Assembly: GCF_000981805.1 (NCBI RefSeq)
Contig: NZ_CP011132.1
Location: 4,960,001 to 5,024,000, forward strand
Length of the DNA: 64,000 bases
Direction: 5' to 3'
From: Citrobacter amalonaticus Y19
GTDB taxonomy: Bacteria > Pseudomonadota > Gammaproteobacteria > Enterobacterales > Enterobacteriaceae
Numbering within the stretch: the stretch's first letter is position 1; each line of letters begins with the position of its first letter. A model generated the notes under the pieces. That model ran no database searches. It saw nothing but the letters and a program-made list of their open reading frames with translations, and was not told the DNA's origin. Both the position numbers and the translations under genes were made by a program. This document shows positions 26,995-35,405 of this stretch, piece by piece.

Positions 26995-27005
26995 TTTCTA
27001 AATAA

Positions 27006-27054
27006 TGGTGCCCGGACTCGGAATCGAACCAAGGACACGGGGATTTTCAATCCC
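27006..27054 (-). other. tRNA-Phe 3' fragment: ICE attachment site (attL)
   Basis: The 49 nt match, on the minus strand, the 3' part of enterobacterial tRNA-Phe (anticodon loop TTGAAAA through GGCACCA) as I remember it. The match stops at the anticodon stem and DNA to the right is unrelated, so this is not a whole tRNA gene. It is the direct-repeat end left when an element integrates in a tRNA 3' end. The intact tRNA gene, with the integrase gene beside it, should be at the far end of the element, outside the window. Confidence 0.9.
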
Positions 27055-27132
27055 TGTGACAAAATGTTAAATTCCATAGAAGAATGATCGGTATTTGTTG
27101 AATCGCATCCTGATTAATTTTCAGGTGCTAAA

Positions 27133-28047
27133 ATGCATTTACAATCAATCGATTATCCAACGTTGGGTGTTAAGCCTCGTATTATACCTGTTGTTTCCAC
27201 TAAGGGTGGCGAGGGTAAGTCTACTCAGTCAGCTAATCTTGCAGGATTTCTGGCCGATGCAGGTATCAAAACACTTCTGATTGATGGCGACCATGCTCAG
27301 CCAACGGCCAGCAGTATATTCCCGCTTGAATATGAAGCCCCTGGTGGTTTGTACGAACTGTTGATGCAGACAGTTGATCTCTCAAATCCCGATAATCTGA
27401 TCTCCCGTACGTCGATCAATAATCTGGACATTATCGTTTCCAACGATCCTCGTAATTTTCTCCCAACTGCAATGCTGAATGCGCCTGATGGGCGAGTTCG
27501 CCTCCGAAATGCTCTTTCACATCCCCTTTTTAATTCATATGGCGTGATTATTGTCGATTCACAAGGCTCACGGTCAGTGATGTCTGAGTTAATTATCCTG
27601 GCCTCCACCGGAACCATGGTGGGTATTGCCAAACCGATTCTTCCTGATGTCAGGGAGTTCATGCGCGGAACAGTCGCGCTGATGGAAGAATTGCTGCCTT
27701 ATTGTGCGTTTGGCATTCAGCTTCCAGTCACAAAATTGCTCATCAACTGTATGGAATACGACAATCTGTCTGTTGAGACCCTCGCTGAAGTCAAAGCGAT
27801 CGTTGAAGATAAACGCTACAGCGCCCATGCAGACAAAATTCATATCGACCTGCTGGAGACATGTATCTATGACCTGACTGTCTATGTCCTTGGGCATGTT
27901 AAGGGCGTACCGGTACATCGTCTTGAAAAAAATACCCGGCGTAAAAGCGACTCAGCGTTTACGTCAATGTATCAATTGGCTTGTGAACTTTTCCCAGAGT
28001 GGAAAACGAATTTTGATGCGTTAGCTAATGCGGGGGGCGAGGAATGA
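27133..28047 (+). CDS. ParA-family partition ATPase of the ICE
   Basis: A 304-aa ParA/MinD-type protein with the deviant Walker A KGGEGKST (residues 24-31), LIDGDHAQPTAS as the A' box and VIIVDSQGSRS as Walker B. It is the first gene of the element, as in SPI-7 and PAPI-1, where such a gene helps keep the excised circle in the cell. The SD AGGTG lies before ATG 27133. It overlaps the helicase gene by ATGA. Confidence 0.93.
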   Translation: MHLQSIDYPTLGVKPRIIPVVSTKGGEGKSTQSANLAGFLADAGIKTLLIDGDHAQPTASSIFPLEYEAPGGLYELLMQTVDLSNPDNLISRTSINNLDIIVSNDPRNFLPTAMLNAPDGRVRLRNALSHPLFNSYGVIIVDSQGSRSVMSELIILASTGTMVGIAKPILPDVREFMRGTVALMEELLPYCAFGIQLPVTKLLINCMEYDNLSVETLAEVKAIVEDKRYSAHADKIHIDLLETCIYDLTVYVLGHVKGVPVHRLEKNTRRKSDSAFTSMYQLACELFPEWKTNFDALANAGGEE

Positions 28048-29411
28048 CCTCTAATAACCGCAGAAATGTTTCGGGGCTGTTTTCTCAGGATGCTGAGCAG
28101 AGCGTCATTGGTGGCCTGATGCTGGATAACGACTGCTGGGATGAAGTGGCGCTCCGTCTCGATTCCGATGATTTTTATTTCAAGGTTCACCAGGTCATCT
28201 TTCATGAAATGACGCGTCTGGTTGCAGCAGGGCGTCCGATTGACCTGATCACACTTGCTGAGAGCATTGAAAACCGTGGTAAGGATGCGCTTGAGCAACT
28301 TGGCGGATTCGCCTATCTGGCCGAACTTTCAAAAAATACTCCGAGTGCGGCCAATATCGTCGCTTACTGTGACATTGTTGCCAGGTACAGCCAGGGGCGA
28401 CAGTTGGTCGCCATTGGTGCTGAGATAACCGAAACTGTTAAGGCATCCGGTGCTGATATCGGGGCGGTGATGGAAACCGCAGAGCAAAAAATTACCCGGC
28501 TGGCAGAACGTTCAGAACCACAGCAGGCCGTGACGCTGCTTGACGGCATGGAAAAACTCCTTACAGAGCTGGAACGTCGTTGCAATGTGCCTGATGGTAT
28601 TACTGGTACGCCTACGGGATTTGAAGATTTTGATGCCATGACCAGCGGGCTGCAGGCAGCTGACCTGATACTTATAGCAGCAAGGCCTTCAATGGGGAAA
28701 ACTGCCTTTCTGATCAGCCTGATTTTGAATTCACTTCTGAAAAAAGCCGATACACATGCGCAGTTTTACAGCCTTGAGCAGCCCACCGAGCAGATCCTCA
28801 TGCGTATGGTCGCTTCACTTGGCAGTGTAGATCTAACACATTTAAAAAATGGCCAGATGGATGATGAGGAATGGGCGCGCGTTTCAAACGCGTCTTCACT
28901 ATTGATGGGTGACCTTAAAGACCGCCTCATCATAGATGACACAGGCTCATTGACCCCCGCCATGCTCAGAATTCGCGCCCGTCGTAACGCCCGCCGTTAT
29001 GGTCACCCTTCAGTCATCGGTCTTGATTACCTGCAACTGATGCGTTGTCCGGATCAGGAGAACCGCACACAGGAAATTGCTGAAATCTCGCGGTCACTCA
29101 AAGCGCTGGCGAAAGAAATGGGTTGTCCGGTTGTTGCCCTTTCGCAGTTGAATCGTCAACTAGAGAGTCGTGCTGATAAACGGCCGAACAATGGCGATCT
29201 TCGTGATTCCGGTGCACTGGAACAGGATGCTGATGTTATTGTCTTTATCTATCGTGATGAGGTCTATCACGAAAACACTGAAGACAAGGGGGTTGCTGAA
29301 ATTATTGTCAGCAAACAGCGTCAGGGACCGATTGGTACGATCCGACTGCAATACGAAGGCCGTTATACGCGTTTTTCTGCTAACCCTGGTCATACCGGGA
29401 GGTTTGCATGA
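28044..29411 (+). CDS. DnaB-type replicative helicase of the ICE
   Basis: A 455-aa DnaB homologue: N-terminal domain (SVIGGLMLDNDCWDEVA, DFYFKVHQVIF), then the RecA-like domain with Walker A ARPSMGKT, H2 EQPTEQILMRM, the GLDYLQLM Walker B and RDSGALEQDADVI. Element-borne DnaB genes occur in this ICE family and imply replication of the excised circle. ATGA overlaps couple it to the genes on both sides. Confidence 0.93.
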   Translation: MTSNNRRNVSGLFSQDAEQSVIGGLMLDNDCWDEVALRLDSDDFYFKVHQVIFHEMTRLVAAGRPIDLITLAESIENRGKDALEQLGGFAYLAELSKNTPSAANIVAYCDIVARYSQGRQLVAIGAEITETVKASGADIGAVMETAEQKITRLAERSEPQQAVTLLDGMEKLLTELERRCNVPDGITGTPTGFEDFDAMTSGLQAADLILIAARPSMGKTAFLISLILNSLLKKADTHAQFYSLEQPTEQILMRMVASLGSVDLTHLKNGQMDDEEWARVSNASSLLMGDLKDRLIIDDTGSLTPAMLRIRARRNARRYGHPSVIGLDYLQLMRCPDQENRTQEIAEISRSLKALAKEMGCPVVALSQLNRQLESRADKRPNNGDLRDSGALEQDADVIVFIYRDEVYHENTEDKGVAEIIVSKQRQGPIGTIRLQYEGRYTRFSANPGHTGRFA

Positions 29412-31123
29412 GCAACGTCCGTAGTCTTAACCTTGGCGACGCCATGTTGCAGCGTGGAAAATCACCGGCTCAGGCTGCTGATAATAATACTCCCACCGTT
29501 ACCCAGCCAGTAAATGAAATGGCAATGGTTCTTACCCTTGACCAGCTTCGCCCGAATCCGGATAACCCGCGCAAAGGACGCAATCCTCGTTTTGAGGAAA
29601 TTAAAGCTTCCGTCCGTGCACGAGGATTGGATTCGATTCCAAAAGTGACCCGTGATCCGGATGGTGATGATGTTTATATCTTTAGTGACGGGGGAAATAC
29701 CCGGTATCAGATACTCTGCGATCTCTGGCAAGAGACTGGTGATGAACGTTTTTATCGCGTTCACACGATCTTCAAACCCTGGCCTGGACGTCTAAAATGT
29801 CTGGTTGGTCACCTGGCTGAGAATGAGGTCAGGGGAGATCTTACCTATATAGAAAAGGCATTCGGTGTTCATAAAGCGCGGGTAATTTATGAAGAGCAAC
29901 TGGGCCGGAGTGTTACCTTACGAGAACTTTCGGATCTGTTGGGTAAGGAAGGTTATCCTATTGATAACTCCAGCGTAAGCCGGATGGAAGATACGCTTAA
30001 TTACCTTTATCCACATATGCCCCAGTTGCTTGAGAGTGGCATGAGCCGTGGTCAGGCAACACCACTCCTGAGCCTTCGTTCTTCAGCTATGAAGGTCTGG
30101 AAATCTTTCAGCGGTGACGTAAACCCAGAATGTTCTCTTGATGATGTGTTTGGTGCAGTTTGCCGGTGTTTTGATGAACCTGAAAGCTATGCCCTTGATA
30201 TTTTCAGGGATGAGTTTATCGGTCAACTGGTTAAGGCTCTTCCCCATCCAAGCCTGAATTATGACCGCTGGTTAATTGAACTTGATCCTCGTGAACAAAA
30301 ACGCAGGGAACAGTTTGGCGAGCCGCCTCCACTGCCAGCACCTACACCTGCGTCTGAACAGTCAGGTGGTCGGGAACGCACATCACCACCAATTACGACT
30401 CTGCCAGCAGATACTTCATCCCAGCCCCCTGTTACTGGTCTGCGTAGCGGTACGCTGACTACTCCAGGGCGTCCGGAAGCTGTACCAGAACTTCAGGACA
30501 ATACTGCACTTCCCGGCGGTATGTCTGTTGGAAGTGAGCCGCGTCGTGAAGTTCAGAATGACCTGTTTGGCGGAAATCCTGTGATTACCGGTCAGACAGA
30601 GAATCCTGATAACGATGGAGAGTGGCAATTTAAGTCAGATGTTAATGCCAACTCGCTCGTTTCTGCTTTTGGCGAACAGGATGAAACTTCCACACCTTCA
30701 GTTAGCTCAGTGGCCTTCGCCGCAACCGGGTTGGAACCGGTCAATGATATCTGGCACATCTCCGCTTTACAGGACGACATCGAGCACCTGCAGGATATGG
30801 CTTATCGGCTTACTTTCGAAATTGCCGAAGCGATGGGCTGCGCGGACTGTGTTCGGGAGGATAAAGACCATCATTCAGCTGGTTTCTCCATTTCAGAGAA
30901 CGCCAGTGAGTTTACTCTTTTCCTCGCCGGGCTATCAGGTTCACTGCCTAACAAACAGTTCAATATGTTCATGTTCTGCCTGAATTTTTTTGGCTCTCAG
31001 GAACCTGCAGATACTGCCGTTTTCGATGATGTCACTGTTGTAAAAACAATGCGCCTTATCCGCGTTATACGGCGTCTGCGTGAGCTGCAGCGTCTGGTTG
31101 TGAAGGGAGGGGAAAATGTCTGA
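29408..31123 (+). CDS. ParB-family protein of the ICE
   Basis: A 571-aa protein. Residues of about 35-110 are the ParB/Srx-like domain (LTLDQLRPNPDNPRKG and FSDGGNTRYQIL), with a DNA-binding region near 150-200 (VTLRELSDLL). A Pro/Ser/Thr-rich linker (about 310-400) leads to a C-terminal helical region. With ParA it would partition or stabilise the element. It is much longer than chromosomal ParB, as in related ICEs. Confidence 0.88.
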   Translation: MSNVRSLNLGDAMLQRGKSPAQAADNNTPTVTQPVNEMAMVLTLDQLRPNPDNPRKGRNPRFEEIKASVRARGLDSIPKVTRDPDGDDVYIFSDGGNTRYQILCDLWQETGDERFYRVHTIFKPWPGRLKCLVGHLAENEVRGDLTYIEKAFGVHKARVIYEEQLGRSVTLRELSDLLGKEGYPIDNSSVSRMEDTLNYLYPHMPQLLESGMSRGQATPLLSLRSSAMKVWKSFSGDVNPECSLDDVFGAVCRCFDEPESYALDIFRDEFIGQLVKALPHPSLNYDRWLIELDPREQKRREQFGEPPPLPAPTPASEQSGGRERTSPPITTLPADTSSQPPVTGLRSGTLTTPGRPEAVPELQDNTALPGGMSVGSEPRREVQNDLFGGNPVITGQTENPDNDGEWQFKSDVNANSLVSAFGEQDETSTPSVSSVAFAATGLEPVNDIWHISALQDDIEHLQDMAYRLTFEIAEAMGCADCVREDKDHHSAGFSISENASEFTLFLAGLSGSLPNKQFNMFMFCLNFFGSQEPADTAVFDDVTVVKTMRLIRVIRRLRELQRLVVKGGENV

Positions 31124-31370
31124 GGACCTGAATGATGAAATGGCTCAGGCCAGTACCGCTATTTTCACCCAGCGCGGCATCGATGCTGTCAGGGCAAAAG
31201 TGCACTCGTTACGCCCGTCAAAAGAAATCTGTGAGTGCTGCGGCGCGGACATTCCCGCTGCCCGTCAGCTGGCAGTGCCGGGCGTAGAGTTGTGTGCCGC
31301 TTGTCAGGATGTGAAGGAGAAGCAGGATGTTCACCGTGCTGCCGGCTGCAGGGGGCTACACCATGTCTGA
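31116..31370 (+). CDS. TraR/DksA-type C4 zinc-finger protein
   Basis: An 84-aa protein with CECCGADIPAARQLAVPGVE and then CAACQ, the four-Cys finger of TraR/DksA proteins, and a short N-terminal helix. TraR binds RNA polymerase at the secondary channel and changes promoter choice. The overlap with ParB (8 nt) puts it in the maintenance operon. Confidence 0.82.
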   Translation: MSEDLNDEMAQASTAIFTQRGIDAVRAKVHSLRPSKEICECCGADIPAARQLAVPGVELCAACQDVKEKQDVHRAAGCRGLHHV

Positions 31371-32106
31371 AAATACAAAAGTGATTGCACGTATCCGGCG
31401 ACTGATGGCGCTGGGTACCCGGAACAGTAATCCACACGAGGCGGCCCGTGCAGTGGCTCTGGCTCAACGGCTGATGCAGCGTCATGGCCTGACCCCTGAC
31501 ATGCTTTCTCTTCATGATATCCAGGAATCCGTCTGTCAGAACCTGACCAGTAATGCTGAAAAAGTGCCAGCCTGGCTAAGTTCACTCGCAACAGTGGTAT
31601 GCATGGCCACGGGCTGCCGTTGCTGGTTTGGCTGGCATATTCACACTAGTTGCAGTGGTGTAAAAAGCGTCCGCCGATCTCTGCACTTTTATGGTTTCAG
31701 CGGGAGAGCCGAAGTTGCGCTCTATATCTATACCGTTTTACAGCGGCAACTTCGTGCAGACACTGACGGTCAGATTGCCGGATACCGGAAGCGCCGTATT
31801 CTTAAGAACACGCTTCGTCGCAGAGCCGATCAGTTTCGTGAAGGGTGGGTATCTGGCGTCTGGCAGGTACTGCAGTCATTTGCGCCTTCAGAATGTGAGA
31901 ATTCCATGCTTCAGCGCTGGCTTGCCCAGCGTCACACCGGCGACACCTTGGGGACTGTAAACGTCAGGGCGGCCGGTAAATGCCGTGGCGACAGAGCAGC
32001 ACGCGTAGCGGGCTGGCTCGCGGGGCGGGATACTGAAGTTCATCAAGGCCTGACTGGTGCGAAGGCTCAACAGCAGATTACGGCGGGAGGCTGTACACAT
32101 GAGTAA
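31363..32106 (+). CDS. DUF2786 protein
   Basis: I chose ATG 31363 (upstream GCAGGGGG) over 31327, which lies deep in the previous gene. The 247-aa protein begins KVIARIRRLMALGTRNSNPHEAARAVALAQRLMQRHGLTP, the DUF2786 helical region, followed by a part with conserved Cys and Arg (VCMATGCRCWFGW, RRRADQFREGWVSGVW). Function unknown; the family is frequent in phages and ICEs. Confidence 0.8.
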   Translation: MSENTKVIARIRRLMALGTRNSNPHEAARAVALAQRLMQRHGLTPDMLSLHDIQESVCQNLTSNAEKVPAWLSSLATVVCMATGCRCWFGWHIHTSCSGVKSVRRSLHFYGFSGRAEVALYIYTVLQRQLRADTDGQIAGYRKRRILKNTLRRRADQFREGWVSGVWQVLQSFAPSECENSMLQRWLAQRHTGDTLGTVNVRAAGKCRGDRAARVAGWLAGRDTEVHQGLTGAKAQQQITAGGCTHE

Positions 32107-32194
32107 CATTATTTTATGGAGTGCCTGCCTGTCGGGCTGGCTTTTTGATGTTCTGCTTGTTGCCGATCAGATGATATCAGGAGGGGCCCTATGA
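32099..32194 (+). CDS. Possible 31-aa hydrophobic peptide
   Basis: ATG 32099 overlaps the DUF2786 stop and its own stop overlaps the next start as ATGA. The product begins MSNIILWSACLSGWLFDVLL and would span the membrane once. It fills an 84-nt gap in an otherwise tightly coupled operon. It may be only a ribosome-carrying leader; there is no clear SD. Confidence 0.35.
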   Translation: MSNIILWSACLSGWLFDVLLVADQMISGGAL

Positions 32195-32787
32195 GCCAGC
32201 ACAACCTTTCACAGGCCACCACGGCCATCCTTTCATCACTGCTGATGGATGTTAAAAACGGCAATATCCGCCGCTGTGAGTCGCTGGGAATGTCACTCGA
32301 GGAGATACGCGCACTGAGTCAGCTGAGCCTTGATGAGCTGCATTATTTGAGCCAGTCACACGTTTCTGTGCTTGATGTTAGCCTGAATCACGAAAATTTT
32401 TGGCTGATGCTCAACCAGGCACGTAATGAGCAGAAACGAATGCTGATGATAGACCGGGCGCTTGAGCTTGGCGGTTCAATGGAACTGATTGATAAATACT
32501 TCGGCCTGTCTCCATCAGAGGTTAGCGCACGGCGTCGTCTGATGGGGATAGAGTCTCGCCAGGGCCGCACACAGTCTCTGACGGAGCCACAGGATTCGGC
32601 ACTATGGATCGAGTGGAAGGCTGCCGGGCTATCATCCCCGGACTCTCATCAGGCTCTGGAAGCGATGATGCTTGCCGCTGAGCAGCATGGCCTGTCACTG
32701 ACCGCAGTCTGGAGCAGGGTCTGCCAGTGGTGCCGGGAGACAACTCCATCCCGCAAGAGTGAATCACAACAGCGCAAGGAAGCATGA
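32191..32787 (+). CDS. DUF2857 protein
   Basis: A 198-aa soluble helical protein behind AGGAGG, with LSQATTAILSSLLMDVKNGN at its start and SMELIDKYFGLSPSEVSARR (a helix-turn-helix-like stretch) near residue 95. It matches the DUF2857 family that stands at this point in SPI-7-like elements. A DNA-binding role is possible but not shown. Confidence 0.78.
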   Translation: MSQHNLSQATTAILSSLLMDVKNGNIRRCESLGMSLEEIRALSQLSLDELHYLSQSHVSVLDVSLNHENFWLMLNQARNEQKRMLMIDRALELGGSMELIDKYFGLSPSEVSARRRLMGIESRQGRTQSLTEPQDSALWIEWKAAGLSSPDSHQALEAMMLAAEQHGLSLTAVWSRVCQWCRETTPSRKSESQQRKEA

Positions 32788-33017
32788 TGCAGATGACCGA
32801 CTTTTCTTCACGTCAGTACGTTTCCCCCTCGGTTCGTCGCAGGGCGCAACGGCTGTTCAGCGCAGTGTGCTGCGGTGAGAAGGTGTTCCGTCGGTTGACG
32901 ATGAACGGCTATCTCAAGATAGATGTTGGGCCGTTCTGGCGCATCCTCAGTAAGGATGGAGGTAAACACTGGTGGCTGATGGATCATGAGACCTATAACC
33001 GTGAAATACGGCGGTAA
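32784..33017 (+). CDS. Small conserved ICE protein, ParE-like length
   Basis: A 77-aa basic protein coupled by ATGA to the DUF2857 gene. VFRRLTMNGYLKIDVGPFWRILS followed by KHWWLMDHETYNRE suggests a small beta-rich fold. I recall proteins of this type at the same place in related islands but can name no function. Confidence 0.65.
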   Translation: MMQMTDFSSRQYVSPSVRRRAQRLFSAVCCGEKVFRRLTMNGYLKIDVGPFWRILSKDGGKHWWLMDHETYNREIRR

Positions 33018-33095
33018 CGGAATGCCGCTGCTGACCGTACAGTGCCGGGTTTATCCCGGCATTGTGCTGTCTCAGGTTGAAGAGGAGAGCAGAAA

Positions 33096-34328
33096 ATGAC
33101 CATTCCGGCAGACAGCATAGTTGCTCATACACTGTCCAGGATGCAGCGTAGTCTCGAACGGCGTACAGACACTGGTGATGTCGGTCAGGAGCGCAGCGGG
33201 CTTCTTTTTATGGGAAATGTACATGATGCGTTTCCCCGACAGCTGTTTCTGGATACCCGTCTTTCGCCACTGGATAAAACCGCCTGGGTGATGATCCGGT
33301 TGTATGCACAGCAGAATGAAGGTGCTGTTTTCCCGACTTATGATGAGCTCCAGGTTCAACTGGCGTCGGCACATTCAGAGAAGGCCTCCAGAGATACGGT
33401 CAGCCGCGTTCTGCTGATGCTGCGTCTTACAGGCTGGCTCAGCCTGTGTAAGCGTGTTCGCGACGACCATGGTCGTGTGCGAGGCAATATCTATGCACAG
33501 CATGATGAGCCGCTGGGCTACCGTGATGCTGAGACTTTTGATCCGGGCTGGCTGACCCTTGTTGAAGAGAGTTGCCTGAGCAGGAATAAAGCCGTCCGTA
33601 TGACGGCGCTGGCTGTAGTCAATGACATCCTTCATGATCCGGGAATGCGCCACCGTCACAGCCGCCTGGCCATTATTGAGAGCCGACTAAGTGCACCTGC
33701 CACACCAGAACAAATGGCTCGTCAGCGACAGGCTGTGCAATCGAGTCCGAAATCAGGACTCAGTAAAAAACGCATAAAAAACAGCCCGAATTCACTGAGT
33801 CCGGAAAACGGACTCAGTTCCCTTAAACCTGATAATTCACAGAGTCCGGAAAATGGACTCAGTAAAAAATCAAGGAGTTACGCCGGAGTCCGAAATTCGG
33901 ACTGTAACGTACGTTCTTTCACACACAGTGTGAATAAAAAAACGTACGTACCGTGTGGTGAGCAATTCCTGCCAGATGATTTTCTGAACGCTCTGAACAG
34001 TGAAGACAGGCAGATGCTGAGTACGCAGATGGCTTCGCTTCCGGAGACAATGGCAAAAGCCCTTGCTGACATGCTGCGTGAACAACAGGCCCTTGGAAGG
34101 CTCAACAATCCGGTGGGCTGGATGTTCTCTATGCTTCGCAGGGCGCGAAGTGGTGAGCTGAAAATTTCAGAGGATACGGCGACTGCCAGTTCTGGTGGAA
34201 CAATTTCCCGCCCGGTTGAATCACGTACTGTACCCACAGCCGACGTCCCTGTTCAACCTGCGAAACGCCCGTCTCAGGGGCAGGTAAGGGCGATGATTGC
34301 GGCTATTCGGCAACAGGTCCAGAAATGA
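33096..34328 (+). CDS. STY4528-family ICE replication protein
   Basis: A 410-aa protein. The N-terminal 220 residues match the STY4528 family of pathogenicity-island replication proteins (FPRQLFLDTRLSPLDKTAWVM, SRVLLMLRLTGWLSLCKRVRDDHGRVRGNIY), with winged-helix character like plasmid initiators. Residues of about 212-285 are a low-complexity linker with SPENGLS repeats, encoded by DNA full of dyads. The C-terminal part (FLNALNSEDRQMLSTQM, NPVGWMFSMLRRA) is helical, as in helicase-loading proteins. The layout recalls phage lambda O. Confidence 0.82.
   Translation: MTIPADSIVAHTLSRMQRSLERRTDTGDVGQERSGLLFMGNVHDAFPRQLFLDTRLSPLDKTAWVMIRLYAQQNEGAVFPTYDELQVQLASAHSEKASRDTVSRVLLMLRLTGWLSLCKRVRDDHGRVRGNIYAQHDEPLGYRDAETFDPGWLTLVEESCLSRNKAVRMTALAVVNDILHDPGMRHRHSRLAIIESRLSAPATPEQMARQRQAVQSSPKSGLSKKRIKNSPNSLSPENGLSSLKPDNSQSPENGLSKKSRSYAGVRNSDCNVRSFTHSVNKKTYVPCGEQFLPDDFLNALNSEDRQMLSTQMASLPETMAKALADMLREQQALGRLNNPVGWMFSMLRRARSGELKISEDTATASSGGTISRPVESRTVPTADVPVQPAKRPSQGQVRAMIAAIRQQVQK
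33733..33950. repeat. Dyad array inside the replication gene: candidate origin
   Basis: Four related dyads share GAGTCC/GGACTC arms: GAGTCC 33733-33738 with GGACTC 33746-33751; CTGAGTCCG 33795-33803 with CGGACTCAG 33809-33817; GAGTCC 33842-33847 with GGACTC 33855-33860; AGTCCGAA 33887-33894 with TTCGGACT 33896-33903. Dyad centres are about 64, 45 and 44 nt apart. Then come AACGTACGTT (33906-33915), TTCACAC/GTGTGAA (33918-33934) and ACGTACGT (33942-33949). This looks like an iteron array within the coding sequence. Confidence 0.6.
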
Positions 34329-34352
34329 TTATGGCATCAAAAATCTGTTTTT

Positions 34353-34568
34353 GATTAAAAAGTGAGCTTGCTGCGGGGCGCAGCAAGTACAAAAAATGAG
34401 CAGAACTACTGGGCGCAATAGTGGTTAAAAAATGACCTTGTTGCGGGGCGCAACAAGTACAAAAAAGAATCATGTTTCGATGTGTTGTGGTTGAGGTCTT
34501 GCGGGAAAGTATTGCAGCTGGTTAAAAAATGAGCTTGCTGCGGGGCGCAGCAAGTACAAATTTTAACC
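34353..34568. repeat. Three 40-nt palindromic repeats
   Basis: Each copy has a TTAAAAA(A/G)TGA lead, a 9-bp perfect inverted repeat around GGG and a TACAAA tail. Arms: CTTGCTGCG 34367-34375 and CGCAGCAAG 34379-34387; CTTGTTGCG 34437-34445 and CGCAACAAG 34449-34457; CTTGCTGCG 34534-34542 and CGCAGCAAG 34546-34554. Copy two has a paired change that keeps the symmetry. Copy three is also framed by GGTTAAAA (34520-34527) and TTTTAACC (34561-34568). They fill the 340-nt gap between two genes. Confidence 0.85.
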
Positions 34569-34669
34569 AACTTACAATTTCGTTCTTGGAATTATGAGTT
34601 TCGCGTTGTTGGAGATACCGGTGTTTCAGGACTATGCCTGCTCATCTTAACTGAGCACAGGTGACAACG

Positions 34670-35392
34670 ATGGCAGAAAAAAATGAGAAAAGAACTGGTG
34701 CGCTGCAGTCTGAAATGACGATCGCACTGCATACGAATTACGCAATCGGGCTATGGCAAGGGCGTCAGCCTGAAAAACAGGACGGTGAAAAGCCTGCAAG
34801 GCATGGAATTATCGGTATGCCTCAGTTTTTCCACCGTGCGACTCTGATTAACCAGGATTCCCTGCGCAATAATCCATGGGCTGATGTTGCTATGTTTAAC
34901 CTGGAAGAAAAGATCAAGGTTGCATCAGATTCTATGACTGCTTTGATTCAGCAACTTGATGCTGAGATGTCAATGTTGCCGCCTGGTATTACATTGACAG
35001 AAGTTGCATCTGTTGAGCCACTCGATATCCAGGTATTTACACGAACCCCTCTGGGTTACAGGTGTGTGTTTCTGTTAGTAGGATTCGATCAGTTTGCGAA
35101 AAAGGCACTACAGGCATCGCATTATGGATTAATTACACGTTCTCGCCGTGATCATCATCTTAGCGAAGGTGGCAGATTAATTCGTCAGGTCTATGGCTCT
35201 GTTTTATCTTATCGCCGTATTGATGCTACCCGGTTTGATGCTGTGGAAAACAACGAAACATGGAAACAAGCATGCGAGGTGGCGGGAGAGCCAGATTTGT
35301 CTGTTCTTCTTGGTGAAAAGCGCTCAGCTTTCTCACCGCCGGTTAATGAATCGAGCGTAAACCTGCTTCGTATGCGATATCGGGCTGCCTGA
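34670..35392 (+). CDS. PFL_4669-family ICE protein (TIGR03761)
   Basis: I chose ATG 34670 because AGGTGA lies 6 nt before it; GTG 34661 is in frame. The 240-aa protein matches the PFL_4669 family by position and by features such as ALQSEMTIALHTNYAIGLWQGR, IIGMPQFFHRAT and RCVFLLVGFDQFAKKALQA. Its role is unknown; it always stands near topB in this ICE group. It starts 100 nt after the palindromic repeats, which may control it. Confidence 0.8.
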   Translation: MAEKNEKRTGALQSEMTIALHTNYAIGLWQGRQPEKQDGEKPARHGIIGMPQFFHRATLINQDSLRNNPWADVAMFNLEEKIKVASDSMTALIQQLDAEMSMLPPGITLTEVASVEPLDIQVFTRTPLGYRCVFLLVGFDQFAKKALQASHYGLITRSRRDHHLSEGGRLIRQVYGSVLSYRRIDATRFDAVENNETWKQACEVAGEPDLSVLLGEKRSAFSPPVNESSVNLLRMRYRAA

Positions 35393-35405
35393 CCGGGGAA
35401 CCACC

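Noticed and set aside
27006..27076. Whole tRNA-Phe gene
   Set aside because: The match ends at 27054 in the anticodon stem; the D arm and 5' half are missing, so it is an att fragment.
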